Assembly (NCBI GenBank): GCA_038745585.1
Contig: JBCDLH010000006.1
Location: 186,001 to 250,000, forward strand
Reading direction: 5' to 3'
From: HLUCCA09 sp038745585
GTDB lineage: Bacteria; Pseudomonadota; Alphaproteobacteria; Rhodobacterales; Rhodobacteraceae
Length of the DNA: 64,000 nt
The position numbers were made by a program, and so were the translations under genes. The notes beneath the pieces are model-generated. The model did not search any database, had not been told where the DNA came from, and saw only the letters and a list, made by a program, of their open reading frames with translations. Each line of letters begins with the position of its first letter. Position 1 is the first letter of the stretch. Below, in pieces: positions 52,347 to 61,184 of the stretch.

Positions 52347-53546
52347 CTATTGCAGATCGGCAAAGACATCGCGCAGGCGGTCCGTCGCTTCGGCCACGCG
52401 CGCGCGCTGAGTTCCGAGGTTGAAACGCATGAAACCCTCCCCGCCTTCGCCAAAGGTCGCGCCAAAGTTGGGGGCGATCTGTGCGGTGCCGCAGATCCGA
52501 TGCCGTATCTCATCCGAGGACATGCCGGTGCCCGAAAAGTCCACCCAGGCGAGGTACGTGCCTTCGAGTGGAATGCTCTGTGCGCCCGGAATCTCGGCGA
52601 TGGCCGCGTCAAACAGTTGTGCATTCGCATCGAGATAGCGCGTTAATCCATCGACCCAGCGCGCGCCTTCGGGCGAGTAGGCCGCCTCAACCATGCGCTC
52701 GCCAAAAAGCCCGGCGGAGATGCCGAGTGCGGCGATCCGTTGCGCAAAGCGGGCCCGTAGCACGGGGTCAGCGATGATGACATTGCCGAGATGCGCGCCC
52801 GCGATGTTAAAGGTCTTGGTCGCGGCCGTCATCATCACCAGCCGGTCCTCCACCCCGTCGATTTGCGTCATCGGAACATGCGTGTGGCCGGGGCGCACGA
52901 GGTCGTGGTGGATCTCGTCTGACACGATGACAAGGTCATGCCGCCGGGCAAACGCCGCGATGGCTTCGAGCTCCGCACGCGTCCAGACCCGCCCGCCGGG
53001 ATTGTGGGGCGAGACTAACATCAGCATCCGCTCGCGCCCGGACATCATCGCGTCGAACGCGTCAAAGTCGAGCGTGTAGCGTCCGTCCGTCAGGGTCATC
53101 GGACATTGCACGGCCTCGCGCCCTGCCGCTTTGATCATCCGGAAAAAGGCGTGGTAGACCGGCGTGAAGAGGACGATGCCATCGCCCGGCTCGCTATATG
53201 CATCCATGCACAGAGCCGCGCCATTGACGAGGCCATGGGTCGAAAAGATATGGCTCGGATCGACGTCCCAACCGTGGCGCTCCGCCATCCACCACTGAAT
53301 GGCCGCGCGATAGGCGCTGTCGTCGCCGGAATAGCCGTAGATCCCATGGTCGGCGAGGTCACGCAGAGCTTGGGTGACGGCGTGAGGTGGGCGAAAGTCC
53401 ATATCGGCGACCCACATCGCCAGACCGTTCTCTGCCGCTATGCTGTAGCGGCGCTCCATATCGTCCCATTTGCTGCAGCCCGTCCCGCGCCGATCGATGA
53501 TCTCGTCGAATTGCGAGGGGTCGAATTGGCTGGGGTCGATATGCAT
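52347..53546 (-). CDS. patB: MalY/PatB-type cystathionine beta-lyase
   Basis: A 399-residue fold-type I PLP enzyme related to aminotransferases and C-S beta-lyases of the MalY/PatB group. It has SPHNPGGRVW and the catalytic Lys in MTAATKTFNIAGAH. Probably a cysteine- or methionine-related lyase. The ATG at 53546 has AGGAG 7 nt upstream. It is divergent from def. Confidence 0.9.
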   Translation of the reverse strand: MHIDPSQFDPSQFDEIIDRRGTGCSKWDDMERRYSIAAENGLAMWVADMDFRPPHAVTQALRDLADHGIYGYSGDDSAYRAAIQWWMAERHGWDVDPSHIFSTHGLVNGAALCMDAYSEPGDGIVLFTPVYHAFFRMIKAAGREAVQCPMTLTDGRYTLDFDAFDAMMSGRERMLMLVSPHNPGGRVWTRAELEAIAAFARRHDLVIVSDEIHHDLVRPGHTHVPMTQIDGVEDRLVMMTAATKTFNIAGAHLGNVIIADPVLRARFAQRIAALGISAGLFGERMVEAAYSPEGARWVDGLTRYLDANAQLFDAAIAEIPGAQSIPLEGTYLAWVDFSGTGMSSDEIRHRICGTAQIAPNFGATFGEGGEGFMRFNLGTQRARVAEATDRLRDVFADLQ

Positions 53547-53661
53547 AAGGTGCTCCTCTGATCTCGCCGTCAAGATGGCGCAAAACAAGGCCGTCGCAAG
53601 CCGTGCACTGCCCCCGTCGCGCGGCTTGCATCGGCCCGCTGTGCCGCATAGGTCGACGTTC

Positions 53662-54183
53662 ATGGCCTTGCTCCCTATCCTGATCCATCCCGATCCGCGC
53701 CTCAAGAAGGTCTGTGCGCCTATCGAGGAGATCACCGACGAGGTCCGCACCTTGGCTCAAGATATGCTCGCCACGATGTATCACGCGCCGGGCATCGGCC
53801 TTGCCGCGCCGCAGGTCGGGATCTCGCAGCGGCTCTTAGTGGCCGATGCGGTCAAGGAGGGGCAGGGAGATCCGCGACCGCGCGTCATGATCAACCCCGA
53901 GGTTGTGGCAAAGTCCGACGCACTCTCGATCTATGATGAAGGCTGTCTTTCGATCCCCGAGCAATATGCCGAGGTCGAGCGACCCGCCGAGGTCACGGTG
54001 CGCTGGCTCGACGAGGACGGCAAAGAACACCAAGAGGATTTCGACGGCCTTTGGGCGACCTGCGTCCAGCACGAGATCGACCACCTGAACGGGGTTCTCT
54101 TTATCGACTATCTCAAACCGCTCAAGCGCCAGATGATCACCCGCAAGATGCAAAAGCTCAAGCGTGAGCGCGCGCGGGCCTGA
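53662..54183 (+). CDS. def: peptide deformylase
   Basis: Removes the formyl group from nascent N-formyl-Met proteins. The 173-residue protein has all three motifs: GIGLAAPQVG (44-53), EGCLSIP (93-99) and QHEIDHLNG (136-144) with the metal Cys/His and catalytic Glu. First gene of a def-def2-fmt operon. Start ATG at 53662. Confidence 0.96.
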   Translation: MALLPILIHPDPRLKKVCAPIEEITDEVRTLAQDMLATMYHAPGIGLAAPQVGISQRLLVADAVKEGQGDPRPRVMINPEVVAKSDALSIYDEGCLSIPEQYAEVERPAEVTVRWLDEDGKEHQEDFDGLWATCVQHEIDHLNGVLFIDYLKPLKRQMITRKMQKLKRERARA

Positions 54184-54688
54184 CGCGCAGGTGGCCGTCC
54201 GCGATATCTTGCGTTGGCCCGATAAGCGCCTGCGCATACCGGCAGAGCCGGTTGCCGAGATCACCGAAGAGATTCGCGGGATTTGGGACGATATGGTCGA
54301 CACGATGGAGGCGGTCCCTGGCGTTGGCCTCGCGGCGCCGCAGATCGGCGTCATGCTGCGTCTCGCGGTTGTCGATGCCAGCGCGGCGCGGGGCGAGGCG
54401 ATCCGTCTGGCAAACCCCGAAGTGCTGCAGGCCTCCGACGAGCATAGCCCCTATCAGGAGGGGAGCCCCTGCCTTCCTGGCGTTTCGGCGCGGCTCGAAC
54501 GGCCGGCACGCGTCATCGTGCGCTACACCGATCTATTGGGCGCCGAGATCCGGCGGGAGTTCGAAGGGGTCTGGGCGACGTCGGTTCAGCACCAGATCGA
54601 CCATCTTGACGGCAAGATGTATTTCGAACGCCTGAGCCGCGTGAAGCGCGACATGCTTTTGCGCCGCGCCAAGAAGTCGGCGCTATGA
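54164..54688 (+). CDS. peptide deformylase-like paralogue with altered active site
   Basis: A 174-residue PDF fold with motif 1 intact (GVGLAAPQIG, 53-62), but motif 2 reads EGSPCLP (99-105) instead of EGCLSxP, and motif 3 reads QHQIDHLDG (142-150), so the catalytic Glu is Gln144. The enzyme is probably inactive or of different function. The start is GTG at 54164, overlapping def by 20 nt; a second in-frame GTG at 54191 is possible. It is followed by fmt with an ATGA overlap. Confidence 0.85.
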   Translation: MSARGPDAQVAVRDILRWPDKRLRIPAEPVAEITEEIRGIWDDMVDTMEAVPGVGLAAPQIGVMLRLAVVDASAARGEAIRLANPEVLQASDEHSPYQEGSPCLPGVSARLERPARVIVRYTDLLGAEIRREFEGVWATSVQHQIDHLDGKMYFERLSRVKRDMLLRRAKKSAL

Positions 54689-55584
54689 GGCTCGTCTTCA
54701 TGGGCACTCCGGCGTTCTCGGTGCCCGCGCTCGAGGCGCTGGTGGCGGCGGGGCATGAGGTGCTCTGCGTCTACACCCAACCGCCGCGCCCAGCGGGACG
54801 GGGCAGGAAGCCGCGTCCCTCGCCCGTACAGAGCCGCGCCGAAGCGCTGGGCCTGCCGGTGCGCCACCCCTCCTCGCTCCGTCCAGATGCCGAGAAGGCG
54901 GCCTTTGCCGCGTTGGGGGCTGAGCTTGCCGTCGTCGTGGCCTATGGCCTGCTCTTACCGCGCGCCGTCCTCGACGCGCCAACGCATGGTTGCCTCAACA
55001 TCCATGCCTCGCTCTTGCCGCGCTGGCGCGGGGCGGCGCCGATCCACAGGGCTGTCCTGGCAGGCGATGCAGAGACGGGCGTTTGCATTATGCAGATGGA
55101 GGCAGGGCTCGATACCGGGCCCGTCCTCGTACGGCGCACCACGCCGATCACGGATGAGGACACGACCGGTGATCTGCACGACCGGCTGTCCGCGCTTGGA
55201 GCCGAAGCTATCGTTGCCACGCTTGCCGATCTCGTTGCCCTCATGCCCGAGGCGCAGTCCGAGAGCGGCGTGACCTATGCCGACAAGGTCGACAAGGCCG
55301 AGGCGCGGATCGACTGGACCCGGACATCAGATGAGATCGCGCGGCAGATCCGCGGTCTCTCCCCCTTCCCTGGGGCGTGGTGTCTTGTGGGCGAGGAGCG
55401 GCTCAAGCTCTTGCGAGCGCGGGCTGTTGCGGGGGAGGGCGCACCCGGCGCGGTGCTCCACGGCTTTGTCGTTGCCTGCGGTCGAGGTGCGGTCGAGATC
55501 ACCGAGGGGCAGCGCGCGGGCAAGCGCCCGATGGCGGGAGACGAGATCCTGCGCGGATTGACCCTGCCGGAGCGGCTCGGCTGA
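54685..55584 (+). CDS. fmt: methionyl-tRNA formyltransferase
   Basis: Formylates Met-tRNAi. The 299-residue protein has the formyltransferase domain with NIHASLLPRWRGAAPI (catalytic Asn/His), GDAETGV, and the C-terminal OB-like domain. ATGA overlap with the preceding deformylase-like gene places the three genes in one translation-start/processing operon. Confidence 0.96.
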   Translation: MRLVFMGTPAFSVPALEALVAAGHEVLCVYTQPPRPAGRGRKPRPSPVQSRAEALGLPVRHPSSLRPDAEKAAFAALGAELAVVVAYGLLLPRAVLDAPTHGCLNIHASLLPRWRGAAPIHRAVLAGDAETGVCIMQMEAGLDTGPVLVRRTTPITDEDTTGDLHDRLSALGAEAIVATLADLVALMPEAQSESGVTYADKVDKAEARIDWTRTSDEIARQIRGLSPFPGAWCLVGEERLKLLRARAVAGEGAPGAVLHGFVVACGRGAVEITEGQRAGKRPMAGDEILRGLTLPERLG

Positions 55585-55703
55585 CGCTCCGCCAATCTGC
55601 GCATCTCTGCACATAATCTGTCCTCCAATCTGCATTCACGCACGGGCTACCCTGCCTTATCTCCGGCCTCAGACAGAGATTTGAGGCTGAAAGGAGGCTT
55701 CCC

Positions 55704-56639
55704 ATGCTGACCCAGATCAACGGCCTGCACCACGTGACGTCCATCGCGAGCGGCGCTCAGGCCAATAACGATTTCTTCACCAAAACGCTCGGCCTGCGCC
55801 GCATCAAGAAGACGGTGAACTTCGACGCGCCGGAGGTCTACCACCTCTATTACGGCGACGAGATCGGCACGCCTGGCTCGGTGATGACGTATTTTCCCTT
55901 CCCGAATGCCAGCCGCGGCCGCCCCGGCCTTGGCGAGGTCGGCACCACCGTCTTTTCGGTGCCGGAGGGCAGCCTGCCCTGGTGGAAGGAGCGCCTGAGC
56001 CAAGCCGGCGTCGCCGGGCTCTCCGAGGAGACGCTCTTCGGAGAAGAGCGCCTGCACTTCCAAGGCCCCGATGGCGACGGGTTTGCGCTGGCCGAAAAGC
56101 CGGGTGATGCGCGCGCGCCCTGGGGCGATGGCGGCGTGCCAGCCGACTACGCGATCCGTGGCTTTCACTCGGCGCTCTTCCGCGTTTCGGATGGCGGGGC
56201 AAGCGAGGAGCTCTTGAAGTTCATGAACTACGAAGAGCAGGAGCGGTCGGACGACACGATCCGCCTCGGCGTAAAAGACGGCAATGGAGCAAACCTGATT
56301 GAACTGCAAACCGTCAAGGGCGCGAACTACGCCACCCAGGGCGCCGGCTCGGTGCACCACATCGCGTTCTCGGTCGACAACCGGGAAAAGCAGCTCGAGG
56401 TGCGCAAAGCACTGGCCGATACGGGCTATTCCGTGACGCCTGTGATCGACCGGGATTACTTCTGGGCGATCTACTTCCGCTCGCCCGGCGGCGTGCTCTT
56501 TGAGGTTGCCACCAATGAGCCCGGCTTCGATCGGGATGAAGACACCGCTCATCTGGGCGAAGCGCTCAAGCTGCCGTCGCAGCACGAACACCTGCGCGAT
56601 GTGCTTGAAGCCAAGTATCTGGAGCCGATCCATGACTGA
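55704..56639 (+). CDS. VOC ring-cleaving dioxygenase, MhqO-like
   Basis: A 311-residue protein with two VOC domains, related to MhqO-type ring-cleaving dioxygenases that respond to quinones. It starts GLHHVTSIASGAQANNDFF, and VHHIAFSVD opens the second VOC half; the final VLFEVATNEPGF holds the Glu metal ligand. AAAGGAGG lies 6 nt upstream. Its TGA overlaps the start of the hydrolase gene by 8 nt. Confidence 0.85.
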   Translation: MLTQINGLHHVTSIASGAQANNDFFTKTLGLRRIKKTVNFDAPEVYHLYYGDEIGTPGSVMTYFPFPNASRGRPGLGEVGTTVFSVPEGSLPWWKERLSQAGVAGLSEETLFGEERLHFQGPDGDGFALAEKPGDARAPWGDGGVPADYAIRGFHSALFRVSDGGASEELLKFMNYEEQERSDDTIRLGVKDGNGANLIELQTVKGANYATQGAGSVHHIAFSVDNREKQLEVRKALADTGYSVTPVIDRDYFWAIYFRSPGGVLFEVATNEPGFDRDEDTAHLGEALKLPSQHEHLRDVLEAKYLEPIHD

Positions 56640-57255
56640 GATGACCCTCACAGGCCTAGACGCGTACACCCACGCCAGAACAACGGGCGCGCCGGGCGCG
56701 CCCCTCCTGCTCACCTTCCATGGAACGGGCGGGGACGAGCACCAGTTTCACCGGCTCGGACAAGAGCTGCTGCCCGGTGCCCATGTCATCTCTCCCCGGG
56801 GCGATGTGAGCGAGGGCGGGCATGCGCGCTTCTTTCGCCGCCGCGCCGAAGGAGTCTACGACATGGAGGATCTCGCTCGCGCGACCGAGGAGATGGCCGG
56901 TTTCATCGCCGCGGCCCGCGCCGAGACGGGCGCACCGCGCGTGTTCGGTCTTGGCTACTCCAATGGGGCGAACATCCTCGCCACGGTGGCTTTTGCCGCG
57001 CCTGCGCTCGTCGATGATCTGGTGCTGCTGCACCCGCTCATCCCCTTTGCGCCAGAGCCTCAGCCCGGTCTGGCGGGGCGCCGCGTGCTCATCTCTGCTG
57101 GGCGGCGCGACCCGATCAGCCCGGCTGTTCAGTCTGACGCGCTGGCGCTCTGGTTCGAGCGCCAGGGCGCGGAGGTCACGCTTGAGTGGCACGACGGCGG
57201 ACACGAGCTCCGCCAAAGCGAAGTGGAGGCCGTTCAACGCTTTGTCGCGGCCTAA
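56632..57255 (+). CDS. alpha/beta hydrolase, MhqD-like carboxylesterase
   Basis: A 207-residue esterase of the phospholipase/carboxylesterase family. It has the nucleophile elbow GYSNGAN, TFHGTGGDEHQF as oxyanion region, and the C-terminal catalytic HDGGHEL. It overlaps the dioxygenase by 8 nt, mirroring the mhqO/mhqD association. Substrates unknown. Confidence 0.87.
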   Translation: MTEMTLTGLDAYTHARTTGAPGAPLLLTFHGTGGDEHQFHRLGQELLPGAHVISPRGDVSEGGHARFFRRRAEGVYDMEDLARATEEMAGFIAAARAETGAPRVFGLGYSNGANILATVAFAAPALVDDLVLLHPLIPFAPEPQPGLAGRRVLISAGRRDPISPAVQSDALALWFERQGAEVTLEWHDGGHELRQSEVEAVQRFVAA

Positions 57256-57266
57256 ACCATAAGCTC

Positions 57267-57300
57267 CGCCCCGCGATGACAGCGCGGCGGGGCGTTCTAT
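57267..57300 (+). terminator. possible terminator after the hydrolase gene
   Basis: An 8-bp GC-rich stem CGCCCCGC/GCGGGGCG (57267-57294) with a 12-nt loop is followed by TTCTAT. It lies 12 nt after the stop. The T-tract is weak. Confidence 0.45.
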
Positions 57301-57343
57301 GTCCTGAGGGCGCTCATCGCCTACAGCCACAAAGGACGCCGCC

Positions 57344-58666
57344 ATGAACGATCAATCGAGCCTGCCCAAGCCGCTCGCCGTCCCTTCGGGGCGTTTGGTG
57401 CGGGTCGGCCGGCTCGGGACGATGACGGCGGGCATCGCGACGGGCGCGGCGTGGAACGGGGTCCGTAGCCTCGCCTCGGGCGAACGTCCGGAATGGCGCG
57501 ATCTTTTGCTCACACCGGCGAACATGCGCCGCGTGGCCGATGAGCTGGCGCGCATGCGCGGGGCTGCGATGAAGGTCGGCCAACTCATCAGCATGGACGC
57601 GGGCGACATCCTCCCGCCCGAGCTTGCCGAGATCATGTCCCGGCTCCGAGCCCAGGCCGACTTCATGCCGCCGCGCCAATTACAGACTGTCCTGAGCAAA
57701 GAGTGGGGGGCGGATTGGCGGCGGCGCTTTCGCCAGTTCGACGTGCGCCCGATTGCGGCGGCATCCATCGGCCAGGTGCATCGCGCGACCCTTCAGGATG
57801 GGCGGCTGGTCGCGATCAAGGTCCAATATCCGGGCATCCGCCGCTCCATCGACAGCGATGTGGAGAACGTGGCCACGCTCGCTCGGATGGCCGGGCTCGT
57901 CCCCCAGGGCATCGCGCTTGAGCCCCTTTTGGCGGAGGCCAAAGCGCAGCTCCATGAGGAGGCGGATTACGCCCGCGAAGGGCGTGAGCTAGCGCGCTTT
58001 GCGTCGCTGCTCGCCGATGATCCCGCCTTTGCGGTGCCGCGGCTTGAGCCAGACCTGACGACGCCAGCCGTGCTGACCATGAGTTTTCTTTCCGGCCAAC
58101 CGATCGAGGCGATGCGCGCGCTGCCACAAGGCGAGCGCGACGCGATCCTGCACAATCTGTTGGCGCTTCTCTTTCGCGAACTTTTTGAGTTTCGCGCCAT
58201 GCAGACCGATCCGAACTTCGCCAATTACCGCTATGACCCGGAGAGCAAGAAGATCCTGCTGCTCGATTTCGGCGCAACGCGCGAGGTCCCCGAAGCGATC
58301 ACCGAAGGCTATCGGGCGCTTTTTCGCGCCGGCATCGAAGGCGGCCAGGCGGAGATCCACGCCGCGTCCGAAGGCCTTGGCCTCTTCGCGCCCGACACGG
58401 CCGAGCGTCACAAGGCGATGGTCGTCGGGATGATTTCACTCGCGTTTTCGCAGATGCGGCCCGGCAAGGTCTATGACTTTGCCGATAGGGCCCATTCGGA
58501 GGCGATGCGCGACCGAGCCATGGAAATGGCGGGCGAGCAGAGTTTTGTCCATATTCCACCGATGGACGTGCTCTATGTGCAGCGGAAGTTTGGCGGGATC
58601 TTCCTCCTCGCGCGGACGCTTCGCGCAAAAGTCGACGTGGCGGCCCTGCTGCGGCCCTACCTGTAG
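57344..58666 (+). CDS. ABC1 (UbiB/AarF) atypical kinase family protein
   Basis: A 440-residue ABC1/UbiB-type protein. It has the VAIKVQYPG lysine motif, the EADYAREG region and the LLDFGATREV Asp motif of this kinase-like family, which acts in ubiquinone or lipid metabolism. No membrane helix typical of UbiB's C-terminus is evident, so it may be the soluble AarF-like branch. Function within the family is open. Confidence 0.88.
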   Translation: MNDQSSLPKPLAVPSGRLVRVGRLGTMTAGIATGAAWNGVRSLASGERPEWRDLLLTPANMRRVADELARMRGAAMKVGQLISMDAGDILPPELAEIMSRLRAQADFMPPRQLQTVLSKEWGADWRRRFRQFDVRPIAAASIGQVHRATLQDGRLVAIKVQYPGIRRSIDSDVENVATLARMAGLVPQGIALEPLLAEAKAQLHEEADYAREGRELARFASLLADDPAFAVPRLEPDLTTPAVLTMSFLSGQPIEAMRALPQGERDAILHNLLALLFRELFEFRAMQTDPNFANYRYDPESKKILLLDFGATREVPEAITEGYRALFRAGIEGGQAEIHAASEGLGLFAPDTAERHKAMVVGMISLAFSQMRPGKVYDFADRAHSEAMRDRAMEMAGEQSFVHIPPMDVLYVQRKFGGIFLLARTLRAKVDVAALLRPYL

Positions 58667-58755
58667 CGCGCCCCAGGCCGAATAGCCGACACAGACCACT
58701 TGCCCTTTACGAGCATCACCGGCCCGGCTACCCCCTGCGACAAAGCGGAGGCCCC

Positions 58756-59451
58756 ATGCAACGCGACCGACCCGTCAAGATCGCCCCCTCGATCCTCGCC
58801 GCTGATTTCGCAAATTTCGGCGCCGAGATCCGCGCGGTCGAGGATCAGGGCGCCGATTGGATCCATGTTGACGTAATGGACGGCCACTTCGTCCCAAATC
58901 TGACCTTCGGCCCGCCGCTGGTCAAAGCGATCCGCCCCCATGTGCGCACATTGATGGATGTGCACCTGATGATCGCGCCGGCGGACCCCTACGTCGCATC
59001 GGTCGCAGAGGCCGGGGCCGACGTGATCACGGTCCACCCCGAGGCAGGGCCGCATATCCACCGCACGCTACAGCTTATCCGCGCTGCGGGCTGCAAAGCG
59101 GGGGTCGCGCTCAACCCGGGCACCGCGCCCGAGGTCGTCGCACCTGTGCTCGACATGATCGACCTCGTCTGCGTCATGACGGTCAACCCCGGCTTTGGCG
59201 GCCAATCCTTTATCGAAAGCCAGCTTGGTGCCATCCGCGCGATCAGCGACATGATCGGCGAACGGTCCATCGTCATTGAGGTCGACGGCGGGGTGACGCC
59301 CGAGACGGCGCCACGGGCTGCGGCTGCGGGTGCAGAGGTCTTGGTCGCGGGGTCGGCGATCTTCAAGCACGGCACCGCGGATGCTCCCGAGGGCTATGGA
59401 CGTGCCATTTCGGCGATCCGCGCCTCGGTCGACGCAGGGCTTGCCGCATGA
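58756..59451 (+). CDS. rpe: ribulose-phosphate 3-epimerase
   Basis: Interconverts ribulose-5-phosphate and xylulose-5-phosphate. The 231-residue TIM barrel has SILAADFANFG at the start, the metal HVDVMDGHFVPN, MTVNPGFGGQSF, and EVDGGVTPET. CGGAGG precedes the ATG. It overlaps gph by ATGA, the standard rpe-gph arrangement. Confidence 0.96.
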   Translation: MQRDRPVKIAPSILAADFANFGAEIRAVEDQGADWIHVDVMDGHFVPNLTFGPPLVKAIRPHVRTLMDVHLMIAPADPYVASVAEAGADVITVHPEAGPHIHRTLQLIRAAGCKAGVALNPGTAPEVVAPVLDMIDLVCVMTVNPGFGGQSFIESQLGAIRAISDMIGERSIVIEVDGGVTPETAPRAAAAGAEVLVAGSAIFKHGTADAPEGYGRAISAIRASVDAGLAA

Positions 59452-60107
59452 GCGCGGCGCTGGTCTTTGATCTCGACGGCACGCTGATCGATAGCGCTCC
59501 CGACATCCGCGCCATGGCCAATACACTTCTCGTTGAGGAGGGCGCCGAACCTTTGAGGGAGGCCGAGGCGCGCAGCTTTGTCGGCCATGGAGCCGACATC
59601 TTCGTGCGCCGGATGCGCGCCGCGCGCGGGCTGGTCGAGGCGGATCACCCGAGGCTCCTGCGCCGCTTTCTGGAGCTCTACGAAGGCGCGGTTGAGCTGA
59701 GCGAGGTCTATCCCGGCGTTGTCGATGCGCTCTCGATCCTTGCGGCGGAGGGGTATGCGCTGGGCGTTTGCACGAACAAGCCCATCGGCCCAGCTCGGAT
59801 CGTCCTCGATCATTTCGGGCTCACCTCGCGCTTCGGCGTCATCCTCGGGGGAGACAGCTTGCCCGTACGCAAGCCCGACCCCGCCCCGCTCTACGCTGCC
59901 TTTGAGGCTTTGGCGCGGCCCGCTGGCATCTTCGTAGGGGATAGCGAAGTCGATGCCGAGACGGCAGAGCGGGCGGGCGCGCCCTTTCTCCTCTTCACTG
60001 AGGGCTACCGGAAGGCGCCTGTGCGCGATTTGCCCCACGCGGCGACGTTCTCCCATTGGGACGAGGTTCCCGGTCTCGTGCGCAGCCTCACCCTGCGCAC
60101 AGCGTGA
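59448..60107 (+). CDS. gph: phosphoglycolate phosphatase
   Basis: HAD-family phosphatase that hydrolyses 2-phosphoglycolate. The 219-residue protein has the DxDxT motif FDLDGTLIDSAPD, a helical cap, the third motif KPDPAPLY and VGDSEVDAETA. ATGA overlap with rpe couples it to the pentose-phosphate gene. Length is normal. Confidence 0.93.
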   Translation: MSAALVFDLDGTLIDSAPDIRAMANTLLVEEGAEPLREAEARSFVGHGADIFVRRMRAARGLVEADHPRLLRRFLELYEGAVELSEVYPGVVDALSILAAEGYALGVCTNKPIGPARIVLDHFGLTSRFGVILGGDSLPVRKPDPAPLYAAFEALARPAGIFVGDSEVDAETAERAGAPFLLFTEGYRKAPVRDLPHAATFSHWDEVPGLVRSLTLRTA

Positions 60108-60168
60108 GGCGCGGATGTAGGGCAAGGCAATCGCGGAGCGGCGTGCATCCGGGTTTCTCGGCGGCCGC

Positions 60169-60609
60169 TCATGCTTCTTGCAGGGACAAGAGCGCCTTCA
60201 GCCCGAGGTTATCGCACACAAGATCGTCGAGCGTGACGCCGTCCAACGCGGCATAAAACGCCTCGACCGCGTGGGCGAGGGTCGAGCGCAGGCGGCAATG
60301 GCACACCAACGGGCACCTGTTATCGGCAGCGGCGAAGCATTCCGTGAACGGCGAGTTTGCTTCAAACAGTCGGAACACTTCACCGACGTTGATCGAGCTT
60401 GGTTGGCGGACCAGGCGGATCCCACCGTTCCGCCCGCGTGACGTCTCAATATAGCCGGCATGGGCCAGCATGTTGACAACCACGCCGAGGTGGTTCTCCG
60501 AGGCGTTGCACGCCGAGGCGATCTCGTGCTTGCGGACAATTTGCCCTTGGTTGACCGCACAAAACATCAAGGCCCGCATGGCGAGATTCGTGCGAAGGGT
60601 CAGGCGCAT
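60169..60609 (-). CDS. Rrf2 family regulator, NsrR-like
   Basis: A 146-residue winged-helix regulator of the Rrf2 family. It opens MRLTLRTNLAMRALMFCA, and the C-terminal half has Cys91, Cys99, Cys103 and Cys105 in CFAAADNRCPLVCHCRLR, fitting the three-Cys NO-sensing Fe-S cluster of NsrR. The target genes are not in view. An FNR-type site lies 60 nt upstream. An alternative is an IscR- or RirA-like member; the spacing favours NsrR. Confidence 0.85.
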   Translation of the reverse strand: MRLTLRTNLAMRALMFCAVNQGQIVRKHEIASACNASENHLGVVVNMLAHAGYIETSRGRNGGIRLVRQPSSINVGEVFRLFEANSPFTECFAAADNRCPLVCHCRLRSTLAHAVEAFYAALDGVTLDDLVCDNLGLKALLSLQEA

Positions 60610-60669
60610 CGAGCGGGCTCCGCGATAAAGAATATCGGGCGTGCATAATCGCGGTTTTTTTGCCCGACT

Positions 60670-60683
60670 TTGATCTCGGTCAA
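60670..60683. promoter_or_regulatory. FNR/CRP-type site upstream of the NsrR-like gene
   Basis: TTGATCTCGGTCAA matches the FNR-family palindrome TTGAT-N4-(A/G)TCAA. It is 60-75 nt upstream of the Rrf2 start on the minus strand, a good place for anaerobic or NO-linked control by an FnrL or Dnr-like protein. The match is seen; regulation is inferred. Confidence 0.5.
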
Positions 60684-60752
60684 GGCGCGCCGTCGTGAAG
60701 CCGGAGATGTGCCGCGCGATCCGAGGCGCGGAAGTGGGGCTCGCGGGTGGCC

Positions 60753-61127
60753 CTAGACCGGATTTTGTGCGCCGGCGAAGTAGACGAGCTTGCCCTCGGC
60801 GTCAAAGATCGGTCGGATGCGGAGGCGGTTGAGAAAGGCCGAACCATCCTTGCGATAGTTTAGGATGTCGATCGTAAAGCGCGTACGCGCTTTCAAACCT
60901 TGTCGGATCGCTTCGATGGCTGCGGGATCGGTCTCCGCCCCCTGAAGAAAACGGCAGTTCTTGCCAAGAGACTCCGCTACGCTGTAGCCCGTCTGCGTTT
61001 CAAACGCCTCGGAGATATAAACCATTGGGTTGTCGGGGAGGTTGGGGTCAGAGAAAACGACGCTCATCTGATGCTCGTCGGGCTCGAGCAGGCTGCGCAG
61101 AGCGCTGTCTCCGGTTCCTGCGCTCAC
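60753..61127 (-). CDS. short LOV-domain blue-light photoreceptor (DsLOV-like)
   Basis: A 124-residue PAS/LOV protein with no output domain. The flavin-adduct motif GKNCRFLQG (56-63, Cys58 photoactive) is intact, with Asn90, Asn100 and Gln121 as FMN contacts. NPM at 33-35 resembles DsLOV of Dinoroseobacter, where a Met at the matching place goes with fast recovery. The GTG start has GGAGG 6 nt upstream. It is in the same direction as the NsrR-like gene, 143 nt away. Confidence 0.93.
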   Translation of the reverse strand: MSAGTGDSALRSLLEPDEHQMSVVFSDPNLPDNPMVYISEAFETQTGYSVAESLGKNCRFLQGAETDPAAIEAIRQGLKARTRFTIDILNYRKDGSAFLNRLRIRPIFDAEGKLVYFAGAQNPV

Positions 61128-61184
61128 GTGGCCCTCCGCAGTCTTCGCCAGGCCATTTATCGAGACGGTCGTCCCAGGGTCAAC

